The notes: generated by a model from the letters alone, not told the origin. Counted from the first letter of the stretch, positions 36,897 through 50,849 are shown. The stretch is DNA of 64,000 nt from Fratercula arctica (GCA_947846985.1 CANTUZ010000002.1:53648885-53712884); one strand, 5' to 3'. A program made the numbers and translations.

Positions 36897-39004
36897 CTGG
36901 AAGAGAGAGGAAGCGCTTGACATTAGGTAATTTAGCTATTTAGGGAGGTAATCACATACACACAGAGCTTAGAGAGACTGTCATAACGCATAAATATTTG
37001 TTCATGCAAGAAAAAACCTCTCCCTGTTCAGGGTCTTATTTAAGAGAGTAGTTATTAGATTTTGCTCTTATTTGTCTTTTTTTTTATTTTAATGCCCATA
37101 AAATATATTATGTGAGCTCCTCTAAGTGTTTAAAGTACTCCCTCTAGAGATATTGAGGCACTTTTGAACGCAGCACAACACATAAAGGGTAAATAGGTAG
37201 CCAGTTAAAGCATCATCAGTTATAGTGAAGCGCTCTTTTAATGGTCCCCTGAGTGAGCGGCCAATCTAAATGTACACAGCACCAAAGTGCTGCTGCGTGA
37301 CAGCGCTGCCTGTCGCAGCCACCTATTAAAAAAGGGCTCTTAGACACCCAGGAGCAAGGAACGACTCCCTTTCACAGCACATTACAGCATGCCAACGCGT
37401 CATTTTGCATGCTGGTTGGAGGTACTGTGTACATGGACCGTGCAGGAAGGCTCCCTCATTCCTATACTGCAATTTGAGAGACAAGTTTGGGGAAGGGAAG
37501 AGAGGACTGCATTGTTCATAGCCACTGCTTTTGTTCCGAGATGGTAGAAATGAAAAGGCCACAGATCTACCTTTATTTGCAGGAACAGGGAATGAATCTG
37601 TCCCTCACAAATTTCTATGTCATCTCCTTTCACAAAGGATTTTGATTCAAGATCTATATAGAAATGCCAAGACAGGCGGTTCACTCAACTAAGCTATAAA
37701 TACCTGGGTTGCAAACTTACAAGTATCTGTGAAATTAGACACATGATCTCTCCCTGACCCAAATGAGACAGCAGAGTGACCTCGTGCTTACTTCCTCGTC
37801 ACTTTAATCAGTATTTCTTTGTTGGCAGTCAGCTGAGCGCTCACTGAAGGTGCATGGAAGAGGTAAACTCCCCTCCTGTTTTCTAGAGTAACCAAACTGG
37901 CAGTGTCGATGCACAGATACCAGCGAGATAGCAACACGCAGTGTCAGCGTATAGATCACAGCCCTGACCATGCAGAAACTTTAGGAGGCTTTAAAGAAAT
38001 CCATGGTGCCTTGATCTATTTGCATGTCAAGAGATGCTGGGTGCCTAAGTTTATCAAGGTCCTTTGAAATACTGATCATCCAGGTGAGCTCTTAGCATCT
38101 GATGGAGTTGCAATAGTAGTGTCTGACAAAAGCTTTCTCTGATTGTCACGCAGGAAAGTTCAGACACAGAGAAGCTGTTTTGGGGCTTCTGAAAAGCATG
38201 AATCACACACATGCAGACACTACCGCTAAACAGTGAGCTAAGCACCTCAGTCGTAGTTACTATCACAATATCATCCCATCTGAATTTTGTGTAGTGTTGG
38301 GAAGAAGAGAGATCTCTTCTTCAGTGGTAGGGGATGACTGTCAGCCTTTGGAGTAAATAGCTTTGGTCGCCTTCCTGCCTGTCTCCGGCAGCTAATCACC
38401 AGCCCTGTGTGACGCTGCCTTTATTTATCGAGATAAAATGTCAGCCTCCTAATTCCATCAGGATAATGTCATCTCCCTGGGAGACAGAGGACACCTGCAC
38501 TGAGTCATCTGCTGCCTGGTCAGGAAAGGAGAGCTTGTTCTTCCCACCTCGGCAGGCAACACGCCTCTCACATCAAATTCAGTTGCTCTGCATCCCTCAC
38601 CTCTCCCTACTCTCCCTTGCACCGCCCCAGCAGCTAATGTGCCATACACAGTCTCTAAGCCTAAAAGACAACCCAGTTGCCAGGTCTTTTGGCAGCCCAG
38701 ATGGGAAGCAGATGAGCCCTTCCTTTCTTCCTTTTAGGCAATGTCTCTCCCTTACTTTACGCACATGAGGGGCTGTGCATATCATTTCGTTTGAGGCTTA
38801 TGGCAGATGCCTAAAATAGGAGCCCATCAGCCAGAGGAGAGGGGAAGGACAAGGTCAGAAGGCAAGTCATGGGGTCTAAAAAAAGCTTCTTCTCTGAGCC
38901 ATCTACTGCACTTTATCCGCTGATGGTGGAGGGAGCTGAGGAAGACCAGCTTTCCTAAATGTCAGCATTCTCCCTAGCTACCAGCTATGGGGCTTCCCAC
39001 TTAC
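36897..39004 (-). other. NPSR1 intron, nothing notable
   Basis: Unique-looking sequence with no recognised repeat family, exon or RNA gene. Confidence 0.7.
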
Positions 39005-39094
39005 CAAGGATAATTACGATGCTGTACTTGATCGCTTTCACTTTCGCCCTGGATATGAACCCACGACTGGTGTAGCCAGCAGAGGTTTTGCCAC
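39005..39094 (-). CDS. NPSR1: NPSR1 coding exon, loop 3 to start of TM6
   Basis: The acceptor is TTCCCCAG. The exon encodes GGKTSAGYTSRGFISRAKVK, then AIKYSIVIIL, and ends one base into an Ala codon before GTAAGT. The basic segment and the start of TM6 match human NPSR1. Confidence 0.94.
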
Positions 39095-41059
39095 CTGGGG
39101 AAAGGACAGAAAGAGGGTGGCTGGTGCATGGATGTGTCAGCGCATACCTCCGCAGGCAGGACAGCGATACATAGCCCATCCTTCCCTGGCATCTGGCAGG
39201 GGCTCAGGGGTTCCTGAAATTCAGACACTTGCAAACCTGCTCAGGCTGGACACTCAAAACCTGAGCCACTCAAAATCAAAAGGGGAAACGTAAGCAGAAG
39301 AGATCTTCCTGAAGCGTTGTGGCAGCTGGATATTCCTGATCCTTGACACTTAGTCGGGAGAACCACTGCTATGTGCCCAACTGTACCAGTCTAATAAAAA
39401 CCACGCGCCGTCACAGCTACAAAAAAGCAACCACAGGGGTGTTATAGGAGACATTTTCTGAAAGGAACTGGCCTCTGTAATTAAGAAAACACAAGAAAAA
39501 ACCTGTCAAAACAGACTACCTGTTCACTTTTAACGGCATTTCAGTCAGAAAGATTTTAAAAGTTACACACTCCATTCCCTTAACCTCTTACTCTTTTTGA
39601 TGCTTTGGATAGTCAGTCATGCATTTTACTCTCCATGTTGACTCAGTAATGAAATACGAAATAGCTTTTCAGAGATGAAGTGTGGCTTGAATTGAGAAGC
39701 AAATCCTATTCAGTCTCACACCAAGGCTGATTGATCTCATTTCCTCTGAAGTCACACTAATGTCTCCAAGAATCGAGTTCTGTATTTGAGTAACAGTACC
39801 AGCAGGATTGCAATAATATGCCTGATTTCATTATTAGTGTCAATTTGCTGTTCATGTTGCTAGGTCAGAATAATTAGGTTCACTGTAGTGAATACAAAAG
39901 AAGGTCATTTTTTATCAAAACATCTTTAAACTCCTGTAGTCCAAACTTAGGACTGGAATTTTGATTAATGTAATTGGAAATAGCTCTGCGTACAGGACTG
40001 TTTGCACCTCTTATAAAAACAGCATATCAAGGCTGTGTAATTTGTAAGGAAAAATATGTAAATAAAATTAATATGGGCTTGTTATCAGTAAAATGTCCCA
40101 TCTAGAAGCTTGAAATTGGTCCATACTTAATATTACTGGAAACCACTTGTTGACTTATAGAGCAGAATATACCTCATGGACGAGAAGAATGACATTGTTT
40201 TTCAAGACTAGTTAATACTGACTGTGTCATGAACATAACTAGAAATCAGTCCTGCTCAAGCTTTTCAAAGGAGGAGTAAATCTTAGATTTTAATTGACGG
40301 ATGTCAGGTTGTGACATAAGGATATCTGAATATGTGCAACATCACATTAGGACACTTCCTCCTGTATCAGACATGATCCATGATCCTGCGTCAAGCAAGT
40401 GCCAACAACTTGGTCCCCATAGTTTGAAGTGTTTCCAGTCACCACTTGGCTGCACTAACTGGTTGTGTGCTCTTACAGTTGTGTTGTAAAACGTATTAGC
40501 ATAAATTAACATACTTTTCTTCATAACTAATAGGAAAGGCAGCTGACAAGTGAGGATCTTGAAGTGATTTGTGCTCAGATTCTTTGCCAGAATCAATCAG
40601 AACAATCCAAAAAACTTTATGGTCTTGGGGTGGAAAGCTCAGCTCAGTTTATGGCTTTCCATAGCGAGGAATTTTGATCTTGACCAAAATCCAGACTTGC
40701 AAGGTCATAACAAAAGCACAGCAAATGACTTATCTAAGTATCTGCTGGGAAAAATTTATTCTGGAAATAAGCAAAGTTCTAGGAGTAGGGATCATAAATT
40801 CTACAATAAGGATTTTTTTTACCTTTTAGTTCTTTTTCCTCAGATGTTTTCTATCATTTTTCCAAAGGGGATTCAGTGTCAAAAGAAAGAAGGTGAAAAA
40901 AATGTAGAAAAGAGTTATGAATGAGCAGCTACAGAAACCCCATTCCCACTGCAGTGATGGGCCCCAATGTGACACCACACGTCCAGGCATTCCTGGATGT
41001 GGGGGATGCCGGCCGAATTGGAATCATGAGGCTGGAGACACATGTGTGCTGAGACTCAC
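39095..41059 (-). other. NPSR1 intron, nothing notable
   Basis: AT-rich unique sequence. The segment around 39830-40140 is rich in TAAT-type words but shows no clear element. Confidence 0.65.
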
Positions 41060-41136
41060 CAGGGCAGCTGGATATGATGACAGTCTGAGCTTTGCTCTTC
41101 ATCCAGATGGTTCGAATCACGATTGAGTATATGACG
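41060..41136 (-). CDS. NPSR1: NPSR1 coding exon, end of TM5 and intracellular loop 3
   Basis: The acceptor is CTTCTGTAG. The exon encodes VIYSIVIRTIWMKSK, then AQTVIISSCP, and ends with one base of a Gly codon before GTGAGT. It has 77 bases and fits the neighbouring phases. Confidence 0.93.
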
Positions 41137-44100
41137 CTACAGAAGGGAAAGAGTCATTGATATTATGAGCTACAGTAAATTTAACTGACATCCCTGTCAT
41201 TTGTGCACTATGAATATATTTATCTATGTGTAAGGAGCTCATAGAGATGATGGGACTTCGTAGGAATAATAATAATAATGACATCAACAATAATAAATAA
41301 AACATGACTCTCCTGTAGTACTTTTAAGAAGCAGAGCTGAAGAGTTTTCACCATGGAAGTCATCGTTGCCCTGGTTTTGCAGATGTCAAATCTGAGGCGC
41401 AGAGGAATGCAATGATTTGGCCAAGATCTCGCAGGCAAGAGCTTGTTGGGGATTTTGGGCTTGCCAAGGCCAAATCTGCTTAGGTAACAGCCCCAAACAG
41501 GAGGCACCTCATCCCTCGACACGGGCTGTGCTTGTGGGCTTGGGAGCTGCAAGAAGGACACTAGCCCTGACATGGAGGAAGCAAGGGGGCAGACCTGTTT
41601 TGACTGTGTGTACACTTCTGGTTTGGTGTTACTTTGTGAGCATAAAGCTGACAAATAAAATGGTACCCTGGGGATGTCGACGGTGACAAGACCCATGAGA
41701 AATGCAATTAAGTACGGCGCTGCTCACTTTGAGGTCTCAGGGTCCGAGGAGGACAGAAGTAGCAGGTAGATGGGACCAGTTAGATGATTCAAAACCAGAT
41801 CCACCACAATTTGCATATTTAGAGGGGAATATGCATATATTTTTAATGAGAAAGAGGAAAACTGCCATAGTCCACAACAACCTCTGATAGTTATGACCTT
41901 TCCCTAGGTGATAACAAATCTGGAGTTCTATTTATTTAATATAGAACAGGTAAAAGAATTCCTTCAAGCTGAAGAGCTGTTTGAATCCACATCCTGGATG
42001 AGGATGTCACCTTTTCAGCAGTTTACATAGAAAAAGTACAAGGTCTTGCTCTGTCTGCTGTTTCTCCTACAAGAGTGAATAACATGTAGCTAAAATCACT
42101 AAGCAACAGCATACTTTTGACTGGTGTTTTCCTTTTTAGTCTGCTAAGGAAGACAAAAATAATTCCAAAATATTTCAGCTAATGCACTCGGGTTGCCATG
42201 TTTTCCTGATGTGAAAACCAAGAATCATAACAGAAGGCCTGGGGCATTAATTGCCATAAACCTTAGTGACCACTCTGTGCAACTAGGGAGATTATTTCAG
42301 GGTGTTTTGTAGAGACAAAAATGTGTCTTACTACCATGATGTGGCTTATTTTTATTATAAGAAGAGACATTATACTTCTTAGAGCTTTCAGACTGATATA
42401 CGAACCTTTCCTCCAGCACCCTCAATTCCTAGACATGCTTGCAAAGGCAGTATTTGTGTGCCTTGGAGGTTTCCTTTCTGTGGAAGTTTGAGCCATCTGG
42501 TTTCCAGGCTCAATAGGCAAGAGCTGGAAATTCGACATGCAGCCCAGGATGTGCAGCAGAGCAGTAACGTACTTGCCCAGTGAAGGTTTTGCATGCATCT
42601 GCCGCGGACTCTGGCTTGCCCTCCTTAATCCCTTCAAAGGTCCAGCATGGCTCCCAGCTGACTTCAACATCTTCCTTTTATCTCCTGGCTTTTCAAGGAC
42701 CTGTTTATTTATCAGCTGGTGCACTTGAGAGTTCCTTTGTACTTTGCACTGACAATGGTGGAAAATTCACGTATCATTTCTCCTTTGATTGTTCCGATGA
42801 ATAATAATGTGTTGTAATGATAATTGTAAGAAAATTTCCAGCCAGCTCCTAAACCTCTTGTTTCTATTTTCTCCCTAGCCTGCTATCTCTAGCCTGACCT
42901 TTTAGTTAGCAGTTGAAACAATATCCCCTCTGATGTAGACCTGCATGTGTAGGACACACTCAGTGTTGCCTGAGCATCAGGATGAAGGAGACTAACTCCG
43001 TAGTCAAAATACTCAGACTGCCTTCTTCTAGCCAGGAGCTACAACTATTGAATTATGATGTCAGGCTCTTCACTTGTTTTCCCTCCAACCCCAGAAATCC
43101 TTCCCTCTTGGCTGCAGAGCCCGGTAGGAGCATCCCTTTCACCGGATCCAGTTATAGCTGCTGTCTTCTTCATGCACCAGTTGTGGGATGTGACATTGGG
43201 CCCTGGAATACACTTGGCATTTCACATATGAGATTACATGCTGTTTCAGTTGAATCCTTAATTTTCAGAGGTCCAGGGGAAAGTTTAATTCCTGGTTTAA
43301 TCCAGTGGCTTCTAAAGTGCTGCCAACATAATGGATTTGTACTGGTGTTTTTGCCTCTGCTCATCTTTCTTTTCTCTGTAGCTGGATCCACTGGAGCCTT
43401 CCTTATCAGGAGGGGACCAGAGGTGGTGTAAAGCTGCTCAGGGTGGGTGTCAGGAAAGACGAGTCACTTGTCATGCTAAGTACACTTCCCAGTGACTGTT
43501 TTGCCAGGCACAATGATGCGTTTATGCTTTGATCTCTCTGGGATTCCAGATCTTATTAGTGCCTAATCTTTTTCTTTCTGGCATGGACCTGAGAAACTGG
43601 AGTTTTCAGAAATGTGTCACACGAAGCTTAAGATCATAAAAGGCATCTGTGTGTGTGTTTCAAAGCCACAACAATAAAAAGAGAGCACTTATGGAACAGA
43701 AGTTGTATTTTTCTTACAAGGGAAAAGCAGGGTATTTTTTCAGAATGCATTTGTAGCTTCTTTCTTTCTGTTAAAAGGTGGCTGGAGGAGGACATGGTGG
43801 TTGGTGACATCTCAAAGGGTGGGAAGAAATTCCCACTTGATGCAAAATGAAGTGTCAGATGAGCAAAGAGTAGCGGAGGACATGTGGTGACTGGTATTCA
43901 GATGGACAGGAGGGCGTTTGGCATCAGTCTCCACTATTCTGACAGTATCGTAATTTCTGCTTCTTTCCTCTCAACATCGAGCTGCTCAGCCTTCACTGCC
44001 AAGATGTAAAAGCACACTGTACACATTGCCACAAACCTCATTTTCCAACACGTCTAACACACCTGCATGCTGCTTGCTCTTGTCTCCGCTGGCAGCACCA

Positions 44101-46371
44101 GGAGATGTGATGCACAGTTTGTTAGGTCAAGACGTTGTCAGGTTTCCTTGTGTTTGTAAGTGCATAGTGCATTGGTCTTCCAGCCCTCACTGGGAATTCT
44201 TGAGCGCTATATAAACACATGCTGCAGTCATTTGAATGTACAATATGATGTTCAAATACTATATAAGTTGCTGTGGCCCGTTATTTGCAGGTGAGAGGAT
44301 GATGAAAGGGAAGAAAGAGCTCAGGTGGAGTAGTCAAACCTGGATGGAAAAATAATTCAAGCCTCCTTGAGAAGGAGCTGCTCAGGATTTGAAGACCACG
44401 GGATAGAAAGGACATGCTGTTGATCTGAAAATGCAGTGATTTTTCTAGCCCTGATAAAATACTTATCTGGAAAGGTGGCAGGAAAATAGAAGAATATGGT
44501 TCAGACTATGGATGTATCTCAGCAAATTAAATTCATTGCATCTACAAAAACAATTTAGCTTGATGCAAACTCTGAAGCACTAAGATGCATGTTCATTGTA
44601 GCATGTTATTAGTTAACGATGTTTAATACGACCCCATTGGTAATTACAGCATTCTTTGTCCATGTAAATAACTAACTTATGGTTAGTCATACAAATACTA
44701 CTGTGAATAGTCCCACTCTGTCTTTATTTTTAATTCATAGATCGCTTCTCTTTTGGAAAATAAAATGTCTTCTGGTAAAGTTATGTATTGATATTAGTAA
44801 TCATAAGAGTTTTGTTTTATTTTATTTTATTAATATTTTTTATTTTAAATAAATGATTGCATTATGATAGTGTCCCACGCAGCCTCAGTATTTACCAGCA
44901 AAATGAGCCTTTACTATGGCAAAAAATACACTTAAGCTCCCTGCTAATTGCTTGTATTTGTCATCCAGCATTGCCTATTGTTCCTTGTACTTTATTTGTG
45001 CAAAGTGATGCAGCTGCGTTGTGTTTTATGGTAGCTAATTTACAGCACTATTTATCCAAAGACAAAAGGCATATGTAACTTCACCTGAACAAACCATTGT
45101 AGGCACATGTAATGAGTAAGTGAATAGACGGGCAGACATTTGAACATATGTGCGAGATCTAGGCTTTTTTTATTTAGAAATGGAAATTGCAAGCAAAAAT
45201 GATTGTGCTCACTGAGTCAAGCTCAAAAAATGACCTTTGGTATTTTTATTAATGGGATTTTTATTCGCTTTATTGGATTTAATTCAGACAAATACCTTTT
45301 GTTTAATCTTTTTTTAATTTCATTGCAATGTCTTGGGTTTAGTTCCATATTTTTCCTTTAGCTGATTCTGTTTTTGCTCTTCTAATTATTTTTCTGCTGC
45401 TCCAAAGAAAATGTTCTCTTTGGAATTTTGATTTTAAACAGCAGATGGATATTTTTTTTCCTCTGTGCTTCAAGAGGAACTTTTGCAATATTTTTAACCT
45501 GAATTTGGAATTACATTTGATAAATGCCTATGTATTACATTTACCAGGTTAAAATATAAAAAATATATTTGGCAGTCATGAATAACAGCTAAAAAGATTC
45601 TGAATTTCTGGATACTCAAGCGCCAGAATATAATTACATTTTGGCACAGAGTAGCAATACAGAATAGAAGCCCAGTAGCTCTCCTGTCTCCTCGTCACAG
45701 GACCTGAAGGGCACAGGTGCAAATATTTGCAGGAAAGCAGTCTATAATCTTGATTTGACACATATTTAACCTCTGTTCAGCAATTCTCCAGAGGTATTCA
45801 ACTATCACAGGTACCGTTTGAGCTTTGCTTGGCTATCTTAGTGTAGGAGAAATGGCTGATGACACTTATCCCAGAACAGGAGAGAACTAATTACTGCAGG
45901 TTGCCTAATTAATTTTCCTGAATTTTCTGGGTTTTGGTAGGTTGACAATATCAACTGCAGAAACAGTGGTAGATTAGTCTAAATAAGAGGGAAGAACAGG
46001 CCAAATTTTTAAGCACTGTAAAGAGGAACCTGATGCAGGATCTGTGGCCCTCCCTGGCCAACGCTGAGATAGTGGGGAGGAGGGCAGCTTCTACAGGAAA
46101 AGAAGAAATGCTCTCCCCTTTTCTCAGCTCTCAAAGATGAGCACACACGTGGGTTAAAAATCTAATCACAGCTTTTCATTCTCTTTTCATTATTCAGGTC
46201 TTGTTCATTTGTACTATAATCGGATAAAAGAACTCACCAGAAAACCACAAGCTGTTTGATAACTGATTGCTGATTCTCCAGTTGTGAAGAAGTGGTGGGA
46301 GGAGACTTCCCAAGTATTTAAATCTTTCAGGGCTGTTGCAGTTTTGTTCATAGATTGCCTTTTTAAATATA

Positions 46372-46826
46372 CCTCCAGAGAAGGGCAACGAAGCTCGTGA
46401 AGGGTCTAGAGCACAAGTCTTTTGCGGAGTGACTGAGAGAGCTGGGGTTTTTTAGCCTGGAGAAAAGGAGGTTGAAGGGAGACCTTATCGCTCTCTACAA
46501 CTACCTGAAAGGAGGGTGTAGAGAGGTGGGGGTCGGTCTCTTCTCCCAAGTAATGAGCAATAGAACAAGAGGAAACGGCCTCAGGTTGCACCAGGGGAGG
46601 TTTAGGATGGATATTAGGAAAACTTCCTTCACTGAAAGGGTTGTCAAGCATTGGAACAGGCTGCCCAGGGAAGTGGTTGTCACCATCCCTGGAGGTATTT
46701 AAAAGACCTGTAGATGTGGTGCTTAGAGACATGGTTTGGTGGTGGACTTGGCAGTGCTAGCTTAAAAGTTAGACTTAATGATTTTAAAGGTCTCTTCCAA
46801 CCTAAACTATTCTATGATTCTGTGAT
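46372..46826 (+). mobile_element. CR1 LINE, 3' end with ORF2 remnant, plus orientation
   Basis: This is the longest CR1 copy in the window (about 455 bases). It reads from AGAGAAGGGCAACGAAGCTC through GGAGACCTTATCGCTCTCTA to TCTATGATTCTGTGAT. A frame on this strand gives [15 protein letters not shown] and [16 protein letters not shown], the end of the CR1 reverse transcriptase protein, with frame breaks after that. It is 5'-truncated and antisense to NPSR1. Confidence 0.95.
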
Positions 46827-49560
46827 ACATTTTTTTTAAAAAGAAGGGACAGATTGTTGTTTTCTTTTGGTTCGTGTTTTGGCTTGGAACCTACAGGGTT
46901 TGCTCACACCATGTCTGGGGGATTAGCTCATCAGTGGAAGGGTTTTCCAGACTGAGCATATAAGGTTATCAGCTAAATAATTCATTCCACGGGCTGCAGT
47001 GTTATGAATAACACAACTCCTGTGAGTGAGTTGAAGGCTGTCAGGAACATGTGAAATCAGCTCTGCCAAGAGAGCTGAGGGATGGATGAGAGAAGCTTAA
47101 AAGATGACGGTACCTGGACTGTAGCAAGTGAAAACCACTCAGCCAAAGCAGCGTATATAGTGTGGAATTAAGTCCTGCACCTGAAAAGTAAAATTTTATC
47201 CTTTGTATGCACTTCGGATGAACTGCACCAGAAAAAGTGCTGTCATCAGTGAACTGCTTTGCTCTAGAGGTTAGGTTTTCAGCAGAGTCAGGCAGCAGAA
47301 CTAATTAAGAATTAACTCCGCCAGCCAGTGTCCCACATTGCATCAGGCACCTGCCATGCAGCTAAATCAGAGTGCTTTGGCAGAAAAAATAAAGTAGCTG
47401 CGCAAACAAAATGAATTATTGCAGAAAAGGTCTTATTCTTTCGCTGTGTGCACCCTGCCTCCCTTCCTCAGTAGGTGTGGCGTGTGCTTCTGGTTTATTT
47501 GTATTCCCTGGCTTCTTAGATGCTGATCCTTGACTCTTCAGTCACACATTTATGGATCGTCCATCCATTGTTATATTGTGGCCTTTTTTTAATAACATCT
47601 TCCGCTAAAGGCCATTAAATGAAAAAAATCACAAAATGCCTTCCTTCATTTACTAAATAACAACTTTCTTTTTTATAATTAATCTTCTGACAGAGTGACA
47701 CACAGCTACAATGTACGTGACCTCCCTCACTCACCCTTATGAAACAGCGTCTCGTTTGTCATCAAATTTACTGTGCGTCTGGAAGTATGTGGTGGAACAA
47801 AACTTTTGCAGAGGAATAGAGTCCCTGCAGATGTTAACAGCCATTCCTGCTGCTCTTTGGCTGCAAACTGCTCACTAGAGCATTGGTACGCTGCAGCCAC
47901 ATCAGGTGGATTAGCTTTAAACTCCTGGACTGCCAAGAAATTTTAAAGAAATAGATGTCACGCCTTGAGGCTATATTGACAGATGTTTTACAGATGCATC
48001 GGCTGGCAAGCTGCAACCTTCAGTTGTATGCTTGAAACTTGAAAAAGTGTTCTAAAAAAAGGGCCAGTTCTTTCCAAACTGCATGGCATTTGTTCATAAT
48101 GTCTCCGCTGACCTTGCCCTGACGGTAATCCTCTTTTTATGTGGTTTTAGAGAATCCTCTCTATTCTGAAGAAAATAGTATCACTGACAACTAGAAATAA
48201 ATGGGCACAAAAAAACCCTCCCTGTGCCACCTCCCCGTCGTTCCTCCCAGTGCCCTACACCACTTAGGACCTGTCAAAAATTTTACTTCTGCTGGCAAGG
48301 ACGTGGGAGAATTTTGGTTAATGTACACTGAAACCAGGCACGTGTTTGGACTCTGCTCTGCCCCGTGGCTCCAAGGACAGTGTTTTCAGTTCCTGTCCTG
48401 CCATAAACTTCTCACGTGAAAGTCACTTAAGATTAAAGCCACAAAAATTTTAGGATGCTTTATTCATTTCTCAGCTGTCAGGGCAATCTCATGCAATGCC
48501 AGTTTCACTGCCTTTCCTTTTCCCCTTGTGTCTTCATCGCCTTCTTGCTTCTGGGGATTTACCGTAAAGCAAGTCACAGAGCTGATCTGGTTTGAATATC
48601 TTCCTTTGGCAGGGAGGAGGAGAGCACAACGTCAGCAGCTCTGAAAAATTTGTTGCTCTGTAGCTTGCCTTTTCTTGCCAAACAAGTGTATATGCCATGT
48701 AAAAAGGAGTGGCTGATCTGTAATAGAAAGCGCGCGAATCTATAAGTTTAAGTGTGTGAAAGAGATGTTTCACACACCTGCGGAATGACTGATAACTGGA
48801 CAGGCTATGGGCTCTTTTCCTAAAACACTTAAGATGCTGGTTAGAATTTCCGGATGGCTAGCTACTTGAGAAAAATCCTAACAAAGCTCCTCTCATAGTA
48901 AGAGCCAGCCTCAAAATTTTCTAGTGCCATTTCTTTTGCACAGTTAAATTACTTTTTGTCTCTTCTGGGTGTCTTTATTCTTTTTGCTGCTAGTGCTGGG
49001 TTGCAGATCCACATTTTCATTTCCGTATTTCCAATAATAGTTTTTGGTTTATTTAAAGATAGGCTGGTTTTAAGATACAGGCAAACACATGAAGAGAAAT
49101 GACCCTGTCTAGGAAGGAAGAGCAATTGGATAATCTGGGAGTAGTTTTTCTCTGTTGCTATCGTGTCCTTTCTTCAAGGAGAACTTCTCGTGATTTTGTT
49201 TGCATATCTGTGCAATCTGACACAAAAATGGAAGGATTAGCAAACTGATGTGTTACAAGCAAAGTATAAAAATTGACCCTTCTCTCTAAGGACCAACACT
49301 GGTCAATGCTAAATTTGTCTCAAAAAGTCAGCTAGATGAGCTCAAGCACCACGGTTTCCATGCTCCTGTGGTTTTGGTTCTACCAGAGATAAACTTGTTT
49401 CCATTAGAAGCTGCAGAACATAATCTCTGTGATTAAACAGTAATAAAATTCAAGGCACAGCTCAACTGGAAAGGAACTAAAACCACAACACGCTCTTTAC
49501 TATTTAGCCTATGTTGCTGGTCCTGTCATCACCTAGAAAAGCCTAGTCCCCTCTCTCTCT

Positions 49561-49594
49561 CCCACCCCCCCACCCCCCCCCCAACCCCCCCCCC
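49561..49594 (-). repeat. C-rich tract with a strong G-quadruplex motif on the minus strand
   Basis: On the minus strand the runs are G10, TT, G10, T, G7, T, G3: four G-runs with loops of one or two bases. It sits directly beside a CT-rich run. The minus strand is the NPSR1 sense strand. Confidence 0.85.
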
Positions 49595-50647
49595 GGCTCT
49601 CATCTGGGGTGCTAATGAGCAGGAAGCTGAGATTCGTGGCTGGAAAAGCACATGGACCATGAGAGATGTCCAAAGGGACATGCAAACATAGCTCCTCTCT
49701 CACAGCCCGAACAGCATGTCACCAAATTATGGGGAACAAAAGGAGTCCCAGCAAGTCTTCTTTGCCACTAAGAGGAAGAGATGGACACAAAGAAATCTTA
49801 TTGTAACCCTGCAACTGAAAGAGAATAAAAGGGAAAGAAAGAAAAGGAATACATCCGGGCTCAGAGAACAAGTTACTGCCACCGGCAGCCTTTCAAAGCA
49901 GTTAAGAAGCCTCACTCCTCTTCCACATCAGTTTTTGACCGCTTCTTTGCATTATTAGCTCCTCGTGGCTACATAATTTTTGTTTAACAGTGGGTAATGC
50001 CAGTACCCCAAGGGAGGCAATAAAATTCACTGATCACCAAGCACAGGCTGCGATATTGATTGACCTCAGTTTAAAAGTAGACTCTGCTGCAGATTGTCTT
50101 TGCGATTTTGGGCAAATCAGTCTCAAATATTTGCAGCTCAGGTTTCCCATTACAAAATGGGAAAAATTTTATTTTTTCGTATTTTTGGAGTGGTTGGCAG
50201 CTTCATACACTTGGAGATTTCTTTCCGATCCTGGTGAAGAAACACTCTTCTAGTATTAGGAAGCTTGAGAGCACTTTAAGTTAATTTTAGTTTAATTAGC
50301 GTTAAGTGTCGTCTCCTGTTCTTTTATTAAAACTATGTTTTGTCATAATAGCTAGACATCCTTACTGGATTTATAACGATATGTTTCAAGCCTGAATCTG
50401 CAGAGATAAGTGGACACACTTAGAGATTCATTCCTTTTTTCTCAGAGAAAATGTTTCTGGCTATTAATACGGTATGGAGAACACCCAGGGCAAGTACAGT
50501 GACCCGTGCATTATGTGATAAAAACTGAAGCAGCTATAAGGCAGTGCGGAAATGAAATCGTAATGAGTGAGTAGAAATTAAAGCATTAAGCTGATTGCAC
50601 ACTTGACATCTTTCACCACACGCTTGCTGGCTGCAGCTCAGGCTTAC

Positions 50648-50849
50648 CTGATAATGATCAGAGGAATGAAGTACACCAGGAAAGCCACCACCGTCATGTA
50701 GGGTATCCAGTAGGAGTCATCAGGCCAGAGAGCCCAGCACTGCACTTCCCCATTGGAGAGCTGCCGTTTCCCAAAAATAATCAGAGTCGGTACGGAAAAC
50801 AGGAAAGAGAGGCTCCAGGCCACTCCAATAAGAACTTTCGCCTGTCTTT
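50648..50849 (-). CDS. NPSR1: NPSR1 coding exon, TM4, extracellular loop 2 and TM5
   Basis: The acceptor is TTGCACAG. The exon encodes RQAKVLIGVAWSLSFLF, PTLIIFGKRQLSNGE, VQCWALWPDDSYW and FLVYFIPLIII, ending AG before GTAAG. It is 202 bases, with phases that match both neighbours. The loop 2 Cys pairs with the TM3 Cys in this family, and the loop is nearly identical to the human one. Confidence 0.97.

Larger units (their letters stand above)
41137..50647 (-). other. Large NPSR1 intron
   Basis: 9.5 kb intron with a short AAT repeat (41265-41279), an AT-rich candidate conserved segment (44560-45560), a CR1 copy (46372-46826) opposite in sense to NPSR1, and a C-rich tract (49561-49594). No additional NPSR1 exon was recognised. 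Confidence 0.7.

Noticed and set aside
42982..43431. 149-codon plus-strand frame inside an NPSR1 intron
   Set aside because: No recognisable domain; lies antisense in an intron and looks like chance.
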